A stretch of 64,000 bases of DNA from Campylobacter pinnipediorum subsp. pinnipediorum (GTDB taxonomy: Bacteria > Campylobacterota > Campylobacteria > Campylobacterales > Campylobacteraceae): the NCBI RefSeq assembly GCF_002021925.1, contig NZ_CP012546.1:186001-250000 (forward strand), written 5' to 3'. The translations under genes were made by a program, and so were the position numbers. The stretch's first letter is position 1, and each line of letters starts with the position of its first letter. This document shows, piece by piece, positions 39,137 to 47,576 of the stretch. Under the pieces are notes generated by a model. The model worked only from the letters and a program-made list of their open reading frames with translations. It searched no databases and was not told the DNA's origin.

Positions 39137-39152
39137 ATCAATTTTGTTTTAG

Positions 39153-39181
39153 TAAGCTTAGGATAAAAAATCCTAAGCTTA
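39153..39181 (+). terminator. Strong hairpin between flavoprotein 2 and the cytochrome genes
   Basis: TAAGCTTAGGAT (39153-39164) and ATCCTAAGCTTA (39170-39181), a 12-bp perfect stem with a 5-base A loop. There is no T run after it, so it may be an mRNA-processing or partial-termination hairpin lowering cytochrome expression relative to the reductase. Confidence 0.55.
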
Positions 39182-39202
39182 TATTAAAGAAACGGAGAAT
39201 TT

Positions 39203-39625
39203 ATGAAATTTAAAATATTTTATTTAATCATTTTTTTATTTTCCTGTATATCGCAAATTTATGCCGTAGACAAAAATACGACAAAAATAGAGATAACAAA
39301 AGAAATACAGGATAAATATCCTATTAAACCACATCATTCAAATATAATGCTTTCTTGTTTGAATTGTCATCAAGGACAAGGGAATGATGTTACAAAGTTT
39401 AAAGCTATTGGTGATAAGGGCTGTATATCCTGTCATGGAGATAAAAAAAGAGTAGCACAAAGGCTTGAGTATATGGATATGTTAAAAGCAAATCCGCATA
39501 ATTCAATTCATGATGGACCTACATTGTTTTGTGATGAATGTCATAATGAGCATAAAAAATCAACCAATATGTGTTTAGAATGCCATGAGAGTGAAGTAAA
39601 ACATTGGATGAGGGTAACGCCATGA
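39203..39625 (+). CDS. fccB: Periplasmic tetraheme cytochrome c, FccB-like
   Basis: A 140-residue protein with signal peptide (IFYLIIFLFSCISQIYA) and four CxxCH heme sites: SCLNCH, GCISCH, FCDECH and MCLECH. It matches the stand-alone form of the N-terminal tetraheme domain of Shewanella flavocytochrome c and the FccB subunit of Wolinella FccABC. It would pass electrons from the NrfH-like quinol dehydrogenase to the separate flavoproteins upstream. It overlaps the next gene by 4 bp (ATGA). The symbol is by analogy. Confidence 0.88.
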   Translation: MKFKIFYLIIFLFSCISQIYAVDKNTTKIEITKEIQDKYPIKPHHSNIMLSCLNCHQGQGNDVTKFKAIGDKGCISCHGDKKRVAQRLEYMDMLKANPHNSIHDGPTLFCDECHNEHKKSTNMCLECHESEVKHWMRVTP

Positions 39626-40224
39626 AAAAAAGAATAATAATTTTTATCTTTATAATAGGTGGTTTATTTGGACTTATAGCATCTCTTGGGGTTTATTATG
39701 GACTTGCTGCAACAAGTGATGAAAAATTTTGTGTGATTTGCCATGAGATGGATCCTATGGTTATCGCTTATAGCAAGGATGTGCATAGTGGCATAGGTAA
39801 AACCGGTGTAAAAGCTAAATGTGTTGATTGTCACTTGCCACATGATAATATTATAAATTATATATATGCAAAAGCTAGAAATGGTGTTGTAGAAGGTGCT
39901 ATTCACTTTTTTGGAGATGCTGAAAATATAAATTGGCATGAAAATAGAAAGAATAGAAAAGATTTTGTTTTTGATGATGGATGTTTACATTGTCATACAA
40001 ATATTTATGACAATAAGCTAATATCAGCAAAAGCTAATGAAATGCATGAGCATTATAAATCTTTGCTAAGTACAGATAAAAAACTTGGTTGTGCTTCTTG
40101 CCATGTTGAGGTTGGACATACCGGACTTCATAATATGCTTAATTACTGGAATCCACAATACGAAACATACAAAGATAAAGCATTAAAGAAAAAAGAAGAG
40201 CTTAAAAAAGAGTATTTTAAATAA
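39622..40224 (+). CDS. fccC: NapC/NrfH-family tetraheme quinol dehydrogenase, FccC-like
   Basis: A 200-residue membrane-anchored cytochrome with one N-terminal span (IIIFIFIIGGLFGLIASLGV) and four CxxCH sites: FCVICH, KCVDCH, GCLHCH and GCASCH. The family oxidises menaquinol and hands electrons to periplasmic reductases. ATG at 39622 overlaps the fccB stop, and a longer frame reading into fccB is rejected. With fccB and the flavoproteins it completes a chain laid out like Wolinella fccABC. Confidence 0.9.
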   Translation: MKKRIIIFIFIIGGLFGLIASLGVYYGLAATSDEKFCVICHEMDPMVIAYSKDVHSGIGKTGVKAKCVDCHLPHDNIINYIYAKARNGVVEGAIHFFGDAENINWHENRKNRKDFVFDDGCLHCHTNIYDNKLISAKANEMHEHYKSLLSTDKKLGCASCHVEVGHTGLHNMLNYWNPQYETYKDKALKKKEELKKEYFK

Positions 40225-40232
40225 GCTATTTA

Positions 40233-40274
40233 GAATTTTATGTGATTAGAATTAATACTCATCACATAAAATTC
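40233..40274 (+). terminator. Terminator after the fcc cluster
   Basis: A 14-bp perfect inverted repeat, 40233-40246 and 40261-40274, with a 14-base loop. It closes the cytochrome operon. Confidence 0.7.
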
Positions 40275-40334
40275 AGATTATTGTAATATATATTTATGTA
40301 AAATAAAATACAAATTTTATATAAAGGATAAGTT

Positions 40335-40589
40335 ATGAATAAATTAGTATTGTCTTTAATGCTTTTGGTTTCGTATATATTAGCAGCTGTAAATTTAAAT
40401 ACAGCCACAAAAGAAGAGTTAATGAGTTTAAAAGGCATAGGCAACTCAAAAGCTGAAGCTATAATAGAATATAGAAAAGCAAATCCGTTTAAAAGCACAG
40501 AAGATCTAAAAAATGTAAAAGGTATTGGGGATTCTATTTATAAAAAGTTAGAAAAAGAATTAACGGTTTCTAATACAAAAAATAAATAA
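40335..40589 (+). CDS. ComEA-like exported helix-hairpin-helix protein
   Basis: An 84-residue protein with signal peptide (LVLSLMLLVSYILAA) and two helix-hairpin-helix units (LMSLKGIGNSKAEAIIEYR and LKNVKGIGDSIYKKLEKEL). In ComEA proteins this binds DNA in the periplasm for natural transformation. It lacks the membrane anchor and linker of Gram-positive ComEA, as is usual for Gram-negative forms. It stands alone with its own terminator. AAAGGATA precedes the ATG. Confidence 0.85.
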   Translation: MNKLVLSLMLLVSYILAAVNLNTATKEELMSLKGIGNSKAEAIIEYRKANPFKSTEDLKNVKGIGDSIYKKLEKELTVSNTKNK

Positions 40590-40597
40590 AATAAGTT

Positions 40598-40624
40598 ATT
40601 TGAGCATTTTTTATATGCTCAAAT
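40598..40624 (+). terminator. Terminator after the ComEA-like gene
   Basis: ATTTGAGCAT (40598-40607) pairs with ATGCTCAAAT (40615-40624), 7-base loop, then TTTT. Confidence 0.75.
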
Positions 40625-40738
40625 TTTGTATTTCAATCAAAATCTTTTACGAAATTTTATTTTTAATGTAAGTTAAATTTAATATTTGCTATAATTGCGA
40701 TTTTTAAATCAAAAAAATACTTAAACAAAGAGAGAATG

Positions 40739-40957
40739 ATGGCTAAAGATGATGTAATAGAAATTGATGGTAATGTTGTAGAAGCATTGCCTAATGCAAC
40801 TTTTAAAGTTGAACTTGATAATAAACATGTGATTTTATGCCATATAGCCGGCAAAATGAGAATGCACTATATAAAAATTATGCCAGGAGATAGAGTTAAA
40901 GTAGAACTTACTCCATATAGTCTTGATAAGGGCAGAATAACATATCGCTACAAATAA
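40739..40957 (+). CDS. infA: Translation initiation factor IF-1
   Basis: A 72-residue OB-fold protein ([20 protein letters not shown], ending GRITYRYK) that helps IF2 and IF3 at the 30S A site. Start is the second of two adjacent ATGs, matching the conserved MAKDD N terminus. It leads the ribosomal alpha-type operon, separated from rpmJ by 186 bp. Confidence 0.97.
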   Translation: MAKDDVIEIDGNVVEALPNATFKVELDNKHVILCHIAGKMRMHYIKIMPGDRVKVELTPYSLDKGRITYRYK

Positions 40958-41143
40958 TACCTTATTTTTAACATAATTTAAAATTTTATAAAGTTTATTT
41001 TGGTATAATCCATGCTTCGCAACAAAGCTGTATGAAGAATTATTTTTAAAGATTATCACTTTTTTTTAAAAATAGTTGGTTTATATTTTCAATAAACCTG
41101 TATGCAGTTTGCTAAAAGTGAAATAAATTTTTAGGAGACTAGA

Positions 41144-41257
41144 ATGAAAGTTCGTCCTTCTGTTAAGAAGATGTGTGACAAGTGCAAAGTTGTCAAGCGT
41201 AATGGTATAGTTCGTGTTATTTGCGAAAATCCAAAACATAAACAAAGACAAGGATAA
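41144..41257 (+). CDS. rpmJ: 50S ribosomal protein L36
   Basis: A 37-residue protein, [20 protein letters not shown] at the N terminus, then [14 protein letters not shown]. The Cys-Cys-Cys-His set of the zinc ribbon is intact (C+ form). GGAG (TTAGGAGAC) lies 10 bp upstream, and rpsM begins 2 bp after the stop. Confidence 0.97.
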   Translation: MKVRPSVKKMCDKCKVVKRNGIVRVICENPKHKQRQG

Positions 41258-41259
41258 GT

Positions 41260-41628
41260 ATGGCACGTATAGCAGGTGTAGATTTACCAAATAGAAAAAG
41301 AGTAGAGTATGGATTGACTTATATATATGGTATAGGTCTTTACAAATCACGTCAAATTCTTGATGCTGTTGGAATATCTTATGATAAAAGAGTTCATGAG
41401 CTTACTGAAGATGAGGCAGCAGCTATAAGAAAAGAGATTCAAGAACATCACATCGTTGAAGGTGATTTAAGAAAACAAGTAGCTATGGATATAAAGGCAC
41501 TTATGGATCTTGGTAGTTATCGTGGTCTTCGCCATAGAAAAGGTCTTCCTGTTCGTGGTCAAAAAACAAAGACAAATGCACGCACAAGAAAAGGTAAGCG
41601 TAAAACTGTCGGTGCAGCAACCAAGTAG
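41260..41628 (+). CDS. rpsM: 30S ribosomal protein S13
   Basis: A 122-residue protein with the [20 protein letters not shown] start and the helix-two-turn-helix region, ending in the basic tail [15 protein letters not shown] that reaches toward the P-site tRNA. Second small-subunit gene of the operon. Confidence 0.98.
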   Translation: MARIAGVDLPNRKRVEYGLTYIYGIGLYKSRQILDAVGISYDKRVHELTEDEAAAIRKEIQEHHIVEGDLRKQVAMDIKALMDLGSYRGLRHRKGLPVRGQKTKTNARTRKGKRKTVGAATK

Positions 41629-41650
41629 TCGATTGTTAAAGGATAAATAA

Positions 41651-42043
41651 ATGGCAAAAAGAAAAATTGTAAAGAAAAAAGTAGTTAAAAAAAATATAGC
41701 CAAAGGTATCGTTTACATCAGTGCTACATTTAATAATACAATGGTTACAGTTACTGATGAGATGGGAAATGCTATAGCTTGGAGTAGTGCAGGTGGACTT
41801 GGTTTTAAAGGTAGTAAAAAATCAACTCCTTATGCAGCACAACAAGCAGTAGAAGATGCTTTAAGTAAAGCTAAAGAGCATGGTATAAAAGAAGTTGGTA
41901 TAAAAGTTCAAGGTCCAGGAAGTGGACGCGAAACAGCTGTTAAAAGCGTTGGTGCAGTAGAGGGTATAAAAGTTACTTTCTTAAAGGATATTACACCGCT
42001 TGCACATAATGGTTGCAGACCACCAAAACGCCGTCGCGTCTAA
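41651..42043 (+). CDS. rpsK: 30S ribosomal protein S11
   Basis: A 130-residue platform protein with a lysine-rich N terminus ([15 protein letters not shown]), the core [17 protein letters not shown] and the C-terminal [12 protein letters not shown]. Start ATG 41651 with AAAGGATA upstream. Confidence 0.98.
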   Translation: MAKRKIVKKKVVKKNIAKGIVYISATFNNTMVTVTDEMGNAIAWSSAGGLGFKGSKKSTPYAAQQAVEDALSKAKEHGIKEVGIKVQGPGSGRETAVKSVGAVEGIKVTFLKDITPLAHNGCRPPKRRRV

Positions 42044-42072
42044 TGAAGTTAAAGATTTAGGAGAATATTAAA

Positions 42073-42699
42073 ATGGCTAGATACACAGGACCTGTTGAAA
42101 AACTAGAGAGACGTTTAGGTGTTTCTCTTGCATTAAAAGGCGAAAGAAGACTTGCTGGCAAGAGTGCATTAGATAAAAGACCTTTTGCGCCAGGGCAGCA
42201 TGGACAAAGACGTGCAAAAATAAGCGAGTATGGTTTACAATTAAGAGAAAAACAAAAAGCTAAATTTATGTACGGAATAAGTGAAAAACAATTTAGAAGA
42301 TTATTTTTTGAAGCAGCAAGAAGAGAAGGCAACACAGGTGCTTTACTTGTTCAATTATTAGAACAAAGACTTGACAATGTTGTTTACAGAATGGGATTTG
42401 CTACAACTAGAAGATTTTCTAGACAGCTAGTTACCCATGGGCATATTTTAGTAAATGGTAGAAAAGTTGACATACCATCTTATAAAGTTGAACCTGGTGA
42501 TAAAGTAGAAGTTGCAGAAAAATCAAAAAATAACCCACAAATAGTTCGTGCTATTGATTTAACAGCACAAACCGGCATTGTAGCTTGGGTTGATGTTGAA
42601 AAAGATAAGAAATTTGGAATTTTCACTAGAAAACCAGAAAGAGAAGAAGTTATCATTCCTGTTGAGGAAAGATTTATAGTTGAGTTATATTCAAAATAA
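42073..42699 (+). CDS. rpsD: 30S ribosomal protein S4
   Basis: A 208-residue primary 16S-binding protein. It is the zinc-free form, since the N-terminal domain ([20 protein letters not shown]) has no cysteines. The S4 domain (residues about 98-160) contains [29 protein letters not shown] precedes the ATG. Confidence 0.98.
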   Translation: MARYTGPVEKLERRLGVSLALKGERRLAGKSALDKRPFAPGQHGQRRAKISEYGLQLREKQKAKFMYGISEKQFRRLFFEAARREGNTGALLVQLLEQRLDNVVYRMGFATTRRFSRQLVTHGHILVNGRKVDIPSYKVEPGDKVEVAEKSKNNPQIVRAIDLTAQTGIVAWVDVEKDKKFGIFTRKPEREEVIIPVEERFIVELYSK

Positions 42700-42714
42700 T
42701 TAGAAAGTTCGATA

Positions 42715-43731
42715 ATGAGAAAAATTACTACGTCAGCTTACATGCCAACTGAAATAAAAGTTGAAAGTATTAGCGAAAATATGGCAAAAATAATCGCTTA
42801 TCCTTTTGAGGCAGGTTATGCGGTGACATTGGCACATCCTCTTCGTCGTCTTCTTTATACAAGCACAGTTGGTTTTGCACCAACTGGAATTAAAATAAAA
42901 GGCGTAACTCATGAATTTGATAGCATGAGAGGCATGCTTGAAGATGTTGCTTTGTTTATTATTAATTTAAAGAACTTGCGTTTCAAGCTAAAAAACGATA
43001 GCCAACGTGAAGTTATTGAATATAATTTTAAGGGGCACAAAGAGATTATAGGCGCTGATTTAAATAATGATTTAGTTGAAATTGTAAATCCAAGCGAATA
43101 CCTTGCTACATTAAATGAAGATGCTGAATTAAGCTTTCAGTTGATTGTTCAAAAAGGTATAGGTTATGTTTCAAGTGAAGATTTAAGAAGCAGTGTTGAT
43201 GAAGATTATATAGCTCTTGATGCATTCTTTACACCAGTAAAAAAAGCTATATATGATATAGAAAATGTATTGGTTGAAGATACACCAGATTTTGAAAAAA
43301 TTATCTTTACGATCACTACAGATGGTCAAGTTAAACCTATAGAAGCATTTAAAAATAGCTTGGAAGCTATGTATCAACAAATGTCAGTATTTAAGGGAAT
43401 ACTGAATATAGATTTAGATACACCTGTTGTAAGTTCTAACGCTAACAGTGAGTATTCAAAATTGTTATCTAGCGTAGAAGAATTAAATTTAAGTGCAAGA
43501 AGTTTTAATTGTATAGATAAAGCAGATATAAAATACATAGGTGAATTAGCTTTAATGGATGAAGCAGAACTTAAAGAGCTTAAAAATCTTGGTAAAAAAT
43601 CTCTAGATGAAATAAAGGCTATAATGGAAGAAATAGGTTATCCTGTAGGAGCTACTCTTCCAAGAGATGCTAAAGAATATCTTAAGAAAAAAATAGCCGA
43701 ATTAAAAACACAAACAAACGCAAAGGAATAA
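42715..43731 (+). CDS. rpoA: RNA polymerase alpha subunit
   Basis: A 338-residue subunit with N-terminal dimerisation domain ([20 protein letters not shown]) and C-terminal domain from about residue 250 with the helix-hairpin-helix ([20 protein letters not shown]) that contacts UP elements and activators. It follows rpsD by 15 bp and precedes rplQ by 1 bp. Confidence 0.98.
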   Translation: MRKITTSAYMPTEIKVESISENMAKIIAYPFEAGYAVTLAHPLRRLLYTSTVGFAPTGIKIKGVTHEFDSMRGMLEDVALFIINLKNLRFKLKNDSQREVIEYNFKGHKEIIGADLNNDLVEIVNPSEYLATLNEDAELSFQLIVQKGIGYVSSEDLRSSVDEDYIALDAFFTPVKKAIYDIENVLVEDTPDFEKIIFTITTDGQVKPIEAFKNSLEAMYQQMSVFKGILNIDLDTPVVSSNANSEYSKLLSSVEELNLSARSFNCIDKADIKYIGELALMDEAELKELKNLGKKSLDEIKAIMEEIGYPVGATLPRDAKEYLKKKIAELKTQTNAKE

Positions 43732-43732
43732 A

Positions 43733-44083
43733 ATGAGACATAAACATGGATATAGAAAACTTGGTAGAACCTCATCTCATCGTTCTGCGTTGCTTAAAAA
43801 TTTAGCAATTGCTATTATTAAAAGTGAAAAGATTGAAACAACTTTACATAAAGCAAAAGAACTTAGAGGATATGTAGAAAAACTTATAACTAGAGCAAGA
43901 AAAGGTGATTTTAATGCTCATAGAGCAGTTTTTGCAAGTTTACAAGACAAAGAAACTACAAATAAATTAGTTACAGAAATAGCTCCTAAGTATGCGGATA
44001 GAAATGGTGGATATACTAGAATAATAAAAACTCGTATACGCCGTGGAGATGCTGCAGAAATGGCTTATATAGAGCTAGTTTAA
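43733..44083 (+). CDS. rplQ: 50S ribosomal protein L17
   Basis: A 116-residue protein near the exit tunnel, with the [20 protein letters not shown] start and [20 protein letters not shown] end. It is the last gene of the operon, ending 7 bp before the terminator hairpin. Confidence 0.98.
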   Translation: MRHKHGYRKLGRTSSHRSALLKNLAIAIIKSEKIETTLHKAKELRGYVEKLITRARKGDFNAHRAVFASLQDKETTNKLVTEIAPKYADRNGGYTRIIKTRIRRGDAAEMAYIELV

Positions 44084-44090
44084 TTTATTA

Positions 44091-44127
44091 AACCCAATAA
44101 GATTTAAAATCTTATTGGGTTATCTTT
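44091..44127 (+). terminator. Terminator of the ribosomal/rpoA operon
   Basis: A 14-bp perfect stem, 44091-44104 and 44108-44121, with a 3-base loop, followed by ATCTTTT. Confidence 0.9.
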
Positions 44128-44479
44128 TGCTACAAAAACTTATATTTTATCTTTAAACATTTTTTATTAAAAGTTAGATTTTGTTTAAATAAAACATTCA
44201 CAAATATTAAAATTTCTATTAATAAATTTAATTCTGTTAAACATAGGCTTGTTAAAAAATCTTTGTATTTAATTTTTAAAGAATTTCAAAATATAAGTTC
44301 TTTTGTTTGTCAATTTCTATCTATGGCAGGCTTTGCTTTTAGCTTCATTAAAACAAAAACAATAATTAAAGCTTATATGTAAAATAAATATCAAATAAAG
44401 TGTTCTTAAATATTTTATTAAAGCACATAACAAATAGCTTGAAATATTAGATATATTATAATTATTTTTTATGGAAGTT
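44128..44479. other. Gene-less AT-rich stretch
   Basis: About 350 bp between the rplQ terminator and the hugZ terminator. I find no supported gene. A 20-codon ORF on the plus strand near 44322-44381 lacks a ribosome binding site and family resemblance. It may be relic sequence. Confidence 0.5.
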
Positions 44480-44503
44480 CATCGGATAAAGAAATATCCG
44501 ATG
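44480..44503 (-). terminator. Terminator after the HugZ-family gene
   Basis: CATCGGATA (44480-44488) and TATCCGATG (44495-44503), a 9-bp stem with a 6-base loop just past the minus-strand stop codon. A T6 run also follows on the plus-strand side. Confidence 0.65.
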
Positions 44504-44512
44504 ATTTGTTTT

Positions 44513-45256
44513 TTAGTGTTGTTTTATGTGAGGGTTATTTACTCTTTCTTCGTTTGCTATTTTTAGTCCTTCTATATCGTATGCGGCTCCAAATCCTTTT
44601 ACATAACGTCCAGTTTTGGGTGTTAATTTAACAACATAGAAATCTTTCATAGTTTTTATAAAAGAAAGTGCTGATTCATTTGGATTTAATTTTTCAAACT
44701 TATCCATTATATCAGCTCTTTTTGCATCATCTACAAATTCAGCTACAACATTTAAGCTTACCCTAACTCTAGCAAATAAGCTTTTAGCCTCTTTTTCATC
44801 TTGTATAAAAAAAACTGAAATATTATTTGGATTTTGTTTAATAGCATGATAATGTTTTGCTACTGATGATATGCATATATAAAAAGCGTCACCTTCTTTT
44901 ACAAATGGTGAGTATGATGATACTGGTTGTCCATCTTTGATGCTTGAAATTACTAAAGTTTTAAAGCTATCCATAAACTCAACCATGTTTTTTTGAACTT
45001 TGCTTGTACTAGAATCTTCTTTTACGCTAGCATATAGTTCTATGATTGCATCTTTATATCCATCATGATCTTCTACTTTGGTAATAAATGGAACAAATAT
45101 AACATCGTCATTGCAAGTTATTTCTATACCGTTTTCGTTCATGTCTGTCATTTTTATATTTGTTGTGTCTGCATTAGCATTGCCAAATTTCTTATAAACA
45201 CTAATAAGAACTTCTACATGATCTTTGTTCATGTGATCTATTGCTCTTTGTTTCAA
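44513..45256 (-). CDS. HugZ/HutZ-family heme-utilisation protein
   Basis: A 247-residue protein of the split-barrel pyridoxamine-oxidase-like family. The N-terminal part (AIDHMNKDHVEVLISVYKKF) is the DUF2470-like module, and the C-terminal barrel starts near residue 90. Related Campylobacter ChuZ and Helicobacter HugZ bind heme and release iron from it. The C-terminal HIKQH and several histidines fit heme binding. No adjacent heme-uptake genes are present, and no clear Fur box was found in the upstream gap. Confidence 0.82.
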   Translation of the reverse strand: MKQRAIDHMNKDHVEVLISVYKKFGNANADTTNIKMTDMNENGIEITCNDDVIFVPFITKVEDHDGYKDAIIELYASVKEDSSTSKVQKNMVEFMDSFKTLVISSIKDGQPVSSYSPFVKEGDAFYICISSVAKHYHAIKQNPNNISVFFIQDEKEAKSLFARVRVSLNVVAEFVDDAKRADIMDKFEKLNPNESALSFIKTMKDFYVVKLTPKTGRYVKGFGAAYDIEGLKIANEERVNNPHIKQH

Positions 45257-45563
45257 TTGTACTCCTTGAATGATATTAAAGTAACATATTCTATTAAAAC
45301 TTACTTTAAAAAGGATTTAAAACTTTTTATTACTTGATTTTTATCTAATGTTATAATAATTTATATTTGAAGCTTATAATTTATAATGTCATATTTAGTA
45401 ATTTTTTAATATGTTAGCTTAAAAATTTTATTTAAGTTAAATACTAATTTTATTTTTTAAAAAGCCTAATGTGGTTTTTATAGAAACATAGGTTGATATT
45501 TTTTTTATTTTAAGGCTAGAGCCAACCTATAATTATAAATTGGCTTTTTAAGCTATAAGTAAT
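45257..45563. other. Intergenic gap with overlapping hairpins
   Basis: About 307 bp upstream of the HugZ-family gene and downstream of the PGBA_N gene, without a supported ORF. It must hold the hugZ promoter. At 45485-45552 two inverted repeats share bases: ATAGGTTG with CAACCTAT, and AGCCAA with TTGGCT, the latter followed by TTTT on the plus strand. The terminator of the PGBA_N gene probably lies here too. Confidence 0.45.
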
Positions 45564-46283
45564 TTATTGGTTTAATAGTTTATCGTAATGAGAATCGTAG
45601 TTGTTTATATGTTCACTGTTTAATTTATAAAATATAGTATCAATATCTTTTACACGGGTATAAAATGGTAGTTGATAATATTCAACTTCACCACTTTTAA
45701 ACTCTTTTATTACATCAAAGCTTTGGCAGTCTGCAAAAACACTTTTTTTATCCATTGCTATAAATATTAAACCACTGGCACTTTGAGAACACATTTTTCT
45801 AAAATCATCTCTGCTAGGGTTTGGCTTATATTCATAACTTAAATAAGCACCAACAATATCTGGATGTATAAAAGTTATATTTTTAAAAGAAGACACTACT
45901 TCTTCATATATTTCTTTGTTTGGAACAATAATTAAAGCTCTTGAATATAGATAATTTAATATTATTTCATCGCCTTTTTGTGGCGCTATGCCAGGCATAG
46001 GAAGTGCTTTTTGTGCTAATGAATCAAAAACTTCAAATCTTACTTTTGCGAACCCCCCTTTTTTTGATACAACACTAACCCTTGCTATTATAGAGTTGTC
46101 GTAATCGCCGAATTTATGGATAACAATACCACTTGAACCAACAACAATATCTGGGCTATCTATTATTGTTGCTACTCCATTTTCTTCTATGCTTATAATT
46201 GGAGTTTTGTATTCTGCCATACTAAAATCAGCACAAAAACTAACAATAAATAACGAAACTAGAATAAACATAATTTTTTTCAA
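45564..46283 (-). CDS. Exported protein with plasminogen-binding N-terminal (PGBA_N) domain
   Basis: A 239-residue protein with signal peptide MKKIMFILVSLFIVSFCA. The body (EYKTPIISIEENGVATI, GSSGIVIHKF, MPGIAPQKGDEIILNYLYSR) matches the N-terminal domain of Helicobacter pylori PgbA/PgbB. The variable basic C-terminal region with a terminal lysine, which mediates plasminogen binding in those proteins, is absent: this one ends LLNQ. So host plasminogen binding should not be assumed. Confidence 0.78.
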   Translation of the reverse strand: MKKIMFILVSLFIVSFCADFSMAEYKTPIISIEENGVATIIDSPDIVVGSSGIVIHKFGDYDNSIIARVSVVSKKGGFAKVRFEVFDSLAQKALPMPGIAPQKGDEIILNYLYSRALIIVPNKEIYEEVVSSFKNITFIHPDIVGAYLSYEYKPNPSRDDFRKMCSQSASGLIFIAMDKKSVFADCQSFDVIKEFKSGEVEYYQLPFYTRVKDIDTIFYKLNSEHINNYDSHYDKLLNQ

Positions 46284-46395
46284 AATAACTTCCTTATAAA
46301 TAAAATTGGCTAGATTATAACCTAAAATGCTTTATTTTTTGCATAATTTAAAGAAATTTTTAGTAATATAATAAGATTTTTTATAAAGGATTCTG

Positions 46396-47565
46396 ATGTT
46401 AAAACCAATAATTGCTCTTGTATTATTAATTATAAATTTATACGCTATAAAACCAAGCGTAGAAGAGTTAAGTTGGCCAAGCGGAACTCCTTTTTTAAGC
46501 TTTTTAGAGAAAAATAAAATACCATTATCCGTTTTTTATAATCTTTCTAGTGAAGATAAAGAGCTAGCAGCTGAAATTTTTGCAGGATTAAAATATCAAA
46601 TTTCAAGAGATAATAATGGGAATGTCTTACAAATTTTGATACCAGTAAATGATGAATTACAAATTCATATATATAAAGATGCAAATGATATTTTTAAGTT
46701 AGATTTTATTCCAATTTCTTACGAGATTCAAGAAAAAGTTTTAAATATTAATTTAGAGCGTTCTGTAACTGAAGATATCTATAATTATACTGGTTCTGTT
46801 GCACTTGCTGTTGGTTTTAGAGATGCTTTTAAAAATGAAGGAATTGATTTTAGAAAGGTTAGAAAGGGCGATAGGATAGTTATACTTTATACCCAGAAGA
46901 TAAGGCTTGGCAAAATATTTGGAACTCCTGATATTCATGCTGCGATGATTGAAACAAGAGGTAGAAAAAATATCGTTTATGGTTATAATGATAAATTTTA
47001 TGATCAAAGTGGAAAAGACAAGACAAAAGTAGCTTTTGTTAGACCTTTAAAAAATATAAGGATAACATCTCCTTTTACCTTAAAGAGGTGGCACCCAATC
47101 TTAAAGAGATATAGAGCCCATTTGGGTGTTGATTATGGAGCTCCACGAGGAACTCCTGTTAAATCATCTGCTGATGGAAAAGTGAGATTTATAGGTAGAA
47201 AAAATGGATATGGCAAAACAATAATTATATCCCACGGTGGCGGCTATGAGACGCTATATGCTCACTTAAATGGCTATGCCAAAGACTTGAAGGTAAATCA
47301 GACAGTTTCTCAAGGTAAGCTTATAGGTTATGTTGGAAGCACTGGTATTAGCACTGGACCTCATTTGCATTTTGGATTTTATATCAACAATAAACCTGTT
47401 AACCCTGAAAAAATGATGAAAGTTGTAAGAAGTATATCTGGTGGAAAAAGCGGTAAGAAATTTAGAGCTATTGTTGATAAATACAGTAAAGAAATTAATA
47501 AATACAATCAAGAAAATTTAACAACTCAAAAAGCTGAGAAAATTCTAGATGTAGTTGAATATTAA
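46396..47565 (+). CDS. M23 peptidoglycan DD-endopeptidase (Csd3/Pgp3-like)
   Basis: A 389-residue exported zinc peptidase. A signal segment (IIALVLLIINLYA) is followed by two LytM-associated regions and the catalytic domain. Zinc ligands are visible in RAHLGVDYGAPRG (H and D) and GPHLHFGF, with the catalytic-site histidine in TLYAHLNG. Length and layout match Helicobacter Csd3 and Campylobacter Pgp3, which trim crosslinks to give helical cell shape. The C-terminal KAEKILDVVEY tail is unassigned. Confidence 0.88.
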   Translation: MLKPIIALVLLIINLYAIKPSVEELSWPSGTPFLSFLEKNKIPLSVFYNLSSEDKELAAEIFAGLKYQISRDNNGNVLQILIPVNDELQIHIYKDANDIFKLDFIPISYEIQEKVLNINLERSVTEDIYNYTGSVALAVGFRDAFKNEGIDFRKVRKGDRIVILYTQKIRLGKIFGTPDIHAAMIETRGRKNIVYGYNDKFYDQSGKDKTKVAFVRPLKNIRITSPFTLKRWHPILKRYRAHLGVDYGAPRGTPVKSSADGKVRFIGRKNGYGKTIIISHGGGYETLYAHLNGYAKDLKVNQTVSQGKLIGYVGSTGISTGPHLHFGFYINNKPVNPEKMMKVVRSISGGKSGKKFRAIVDKYSKEINKYNQENLTTQKAEKILDVVEY

Positions 47566-47576
47566 AAAGGTTTAAT

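Noticed and set aside
44322-44381. 20-codon ORF in the gap after rplQ
   Set aside because: No ribosome binding site, no resemblance to known peptides and no flanking structure.
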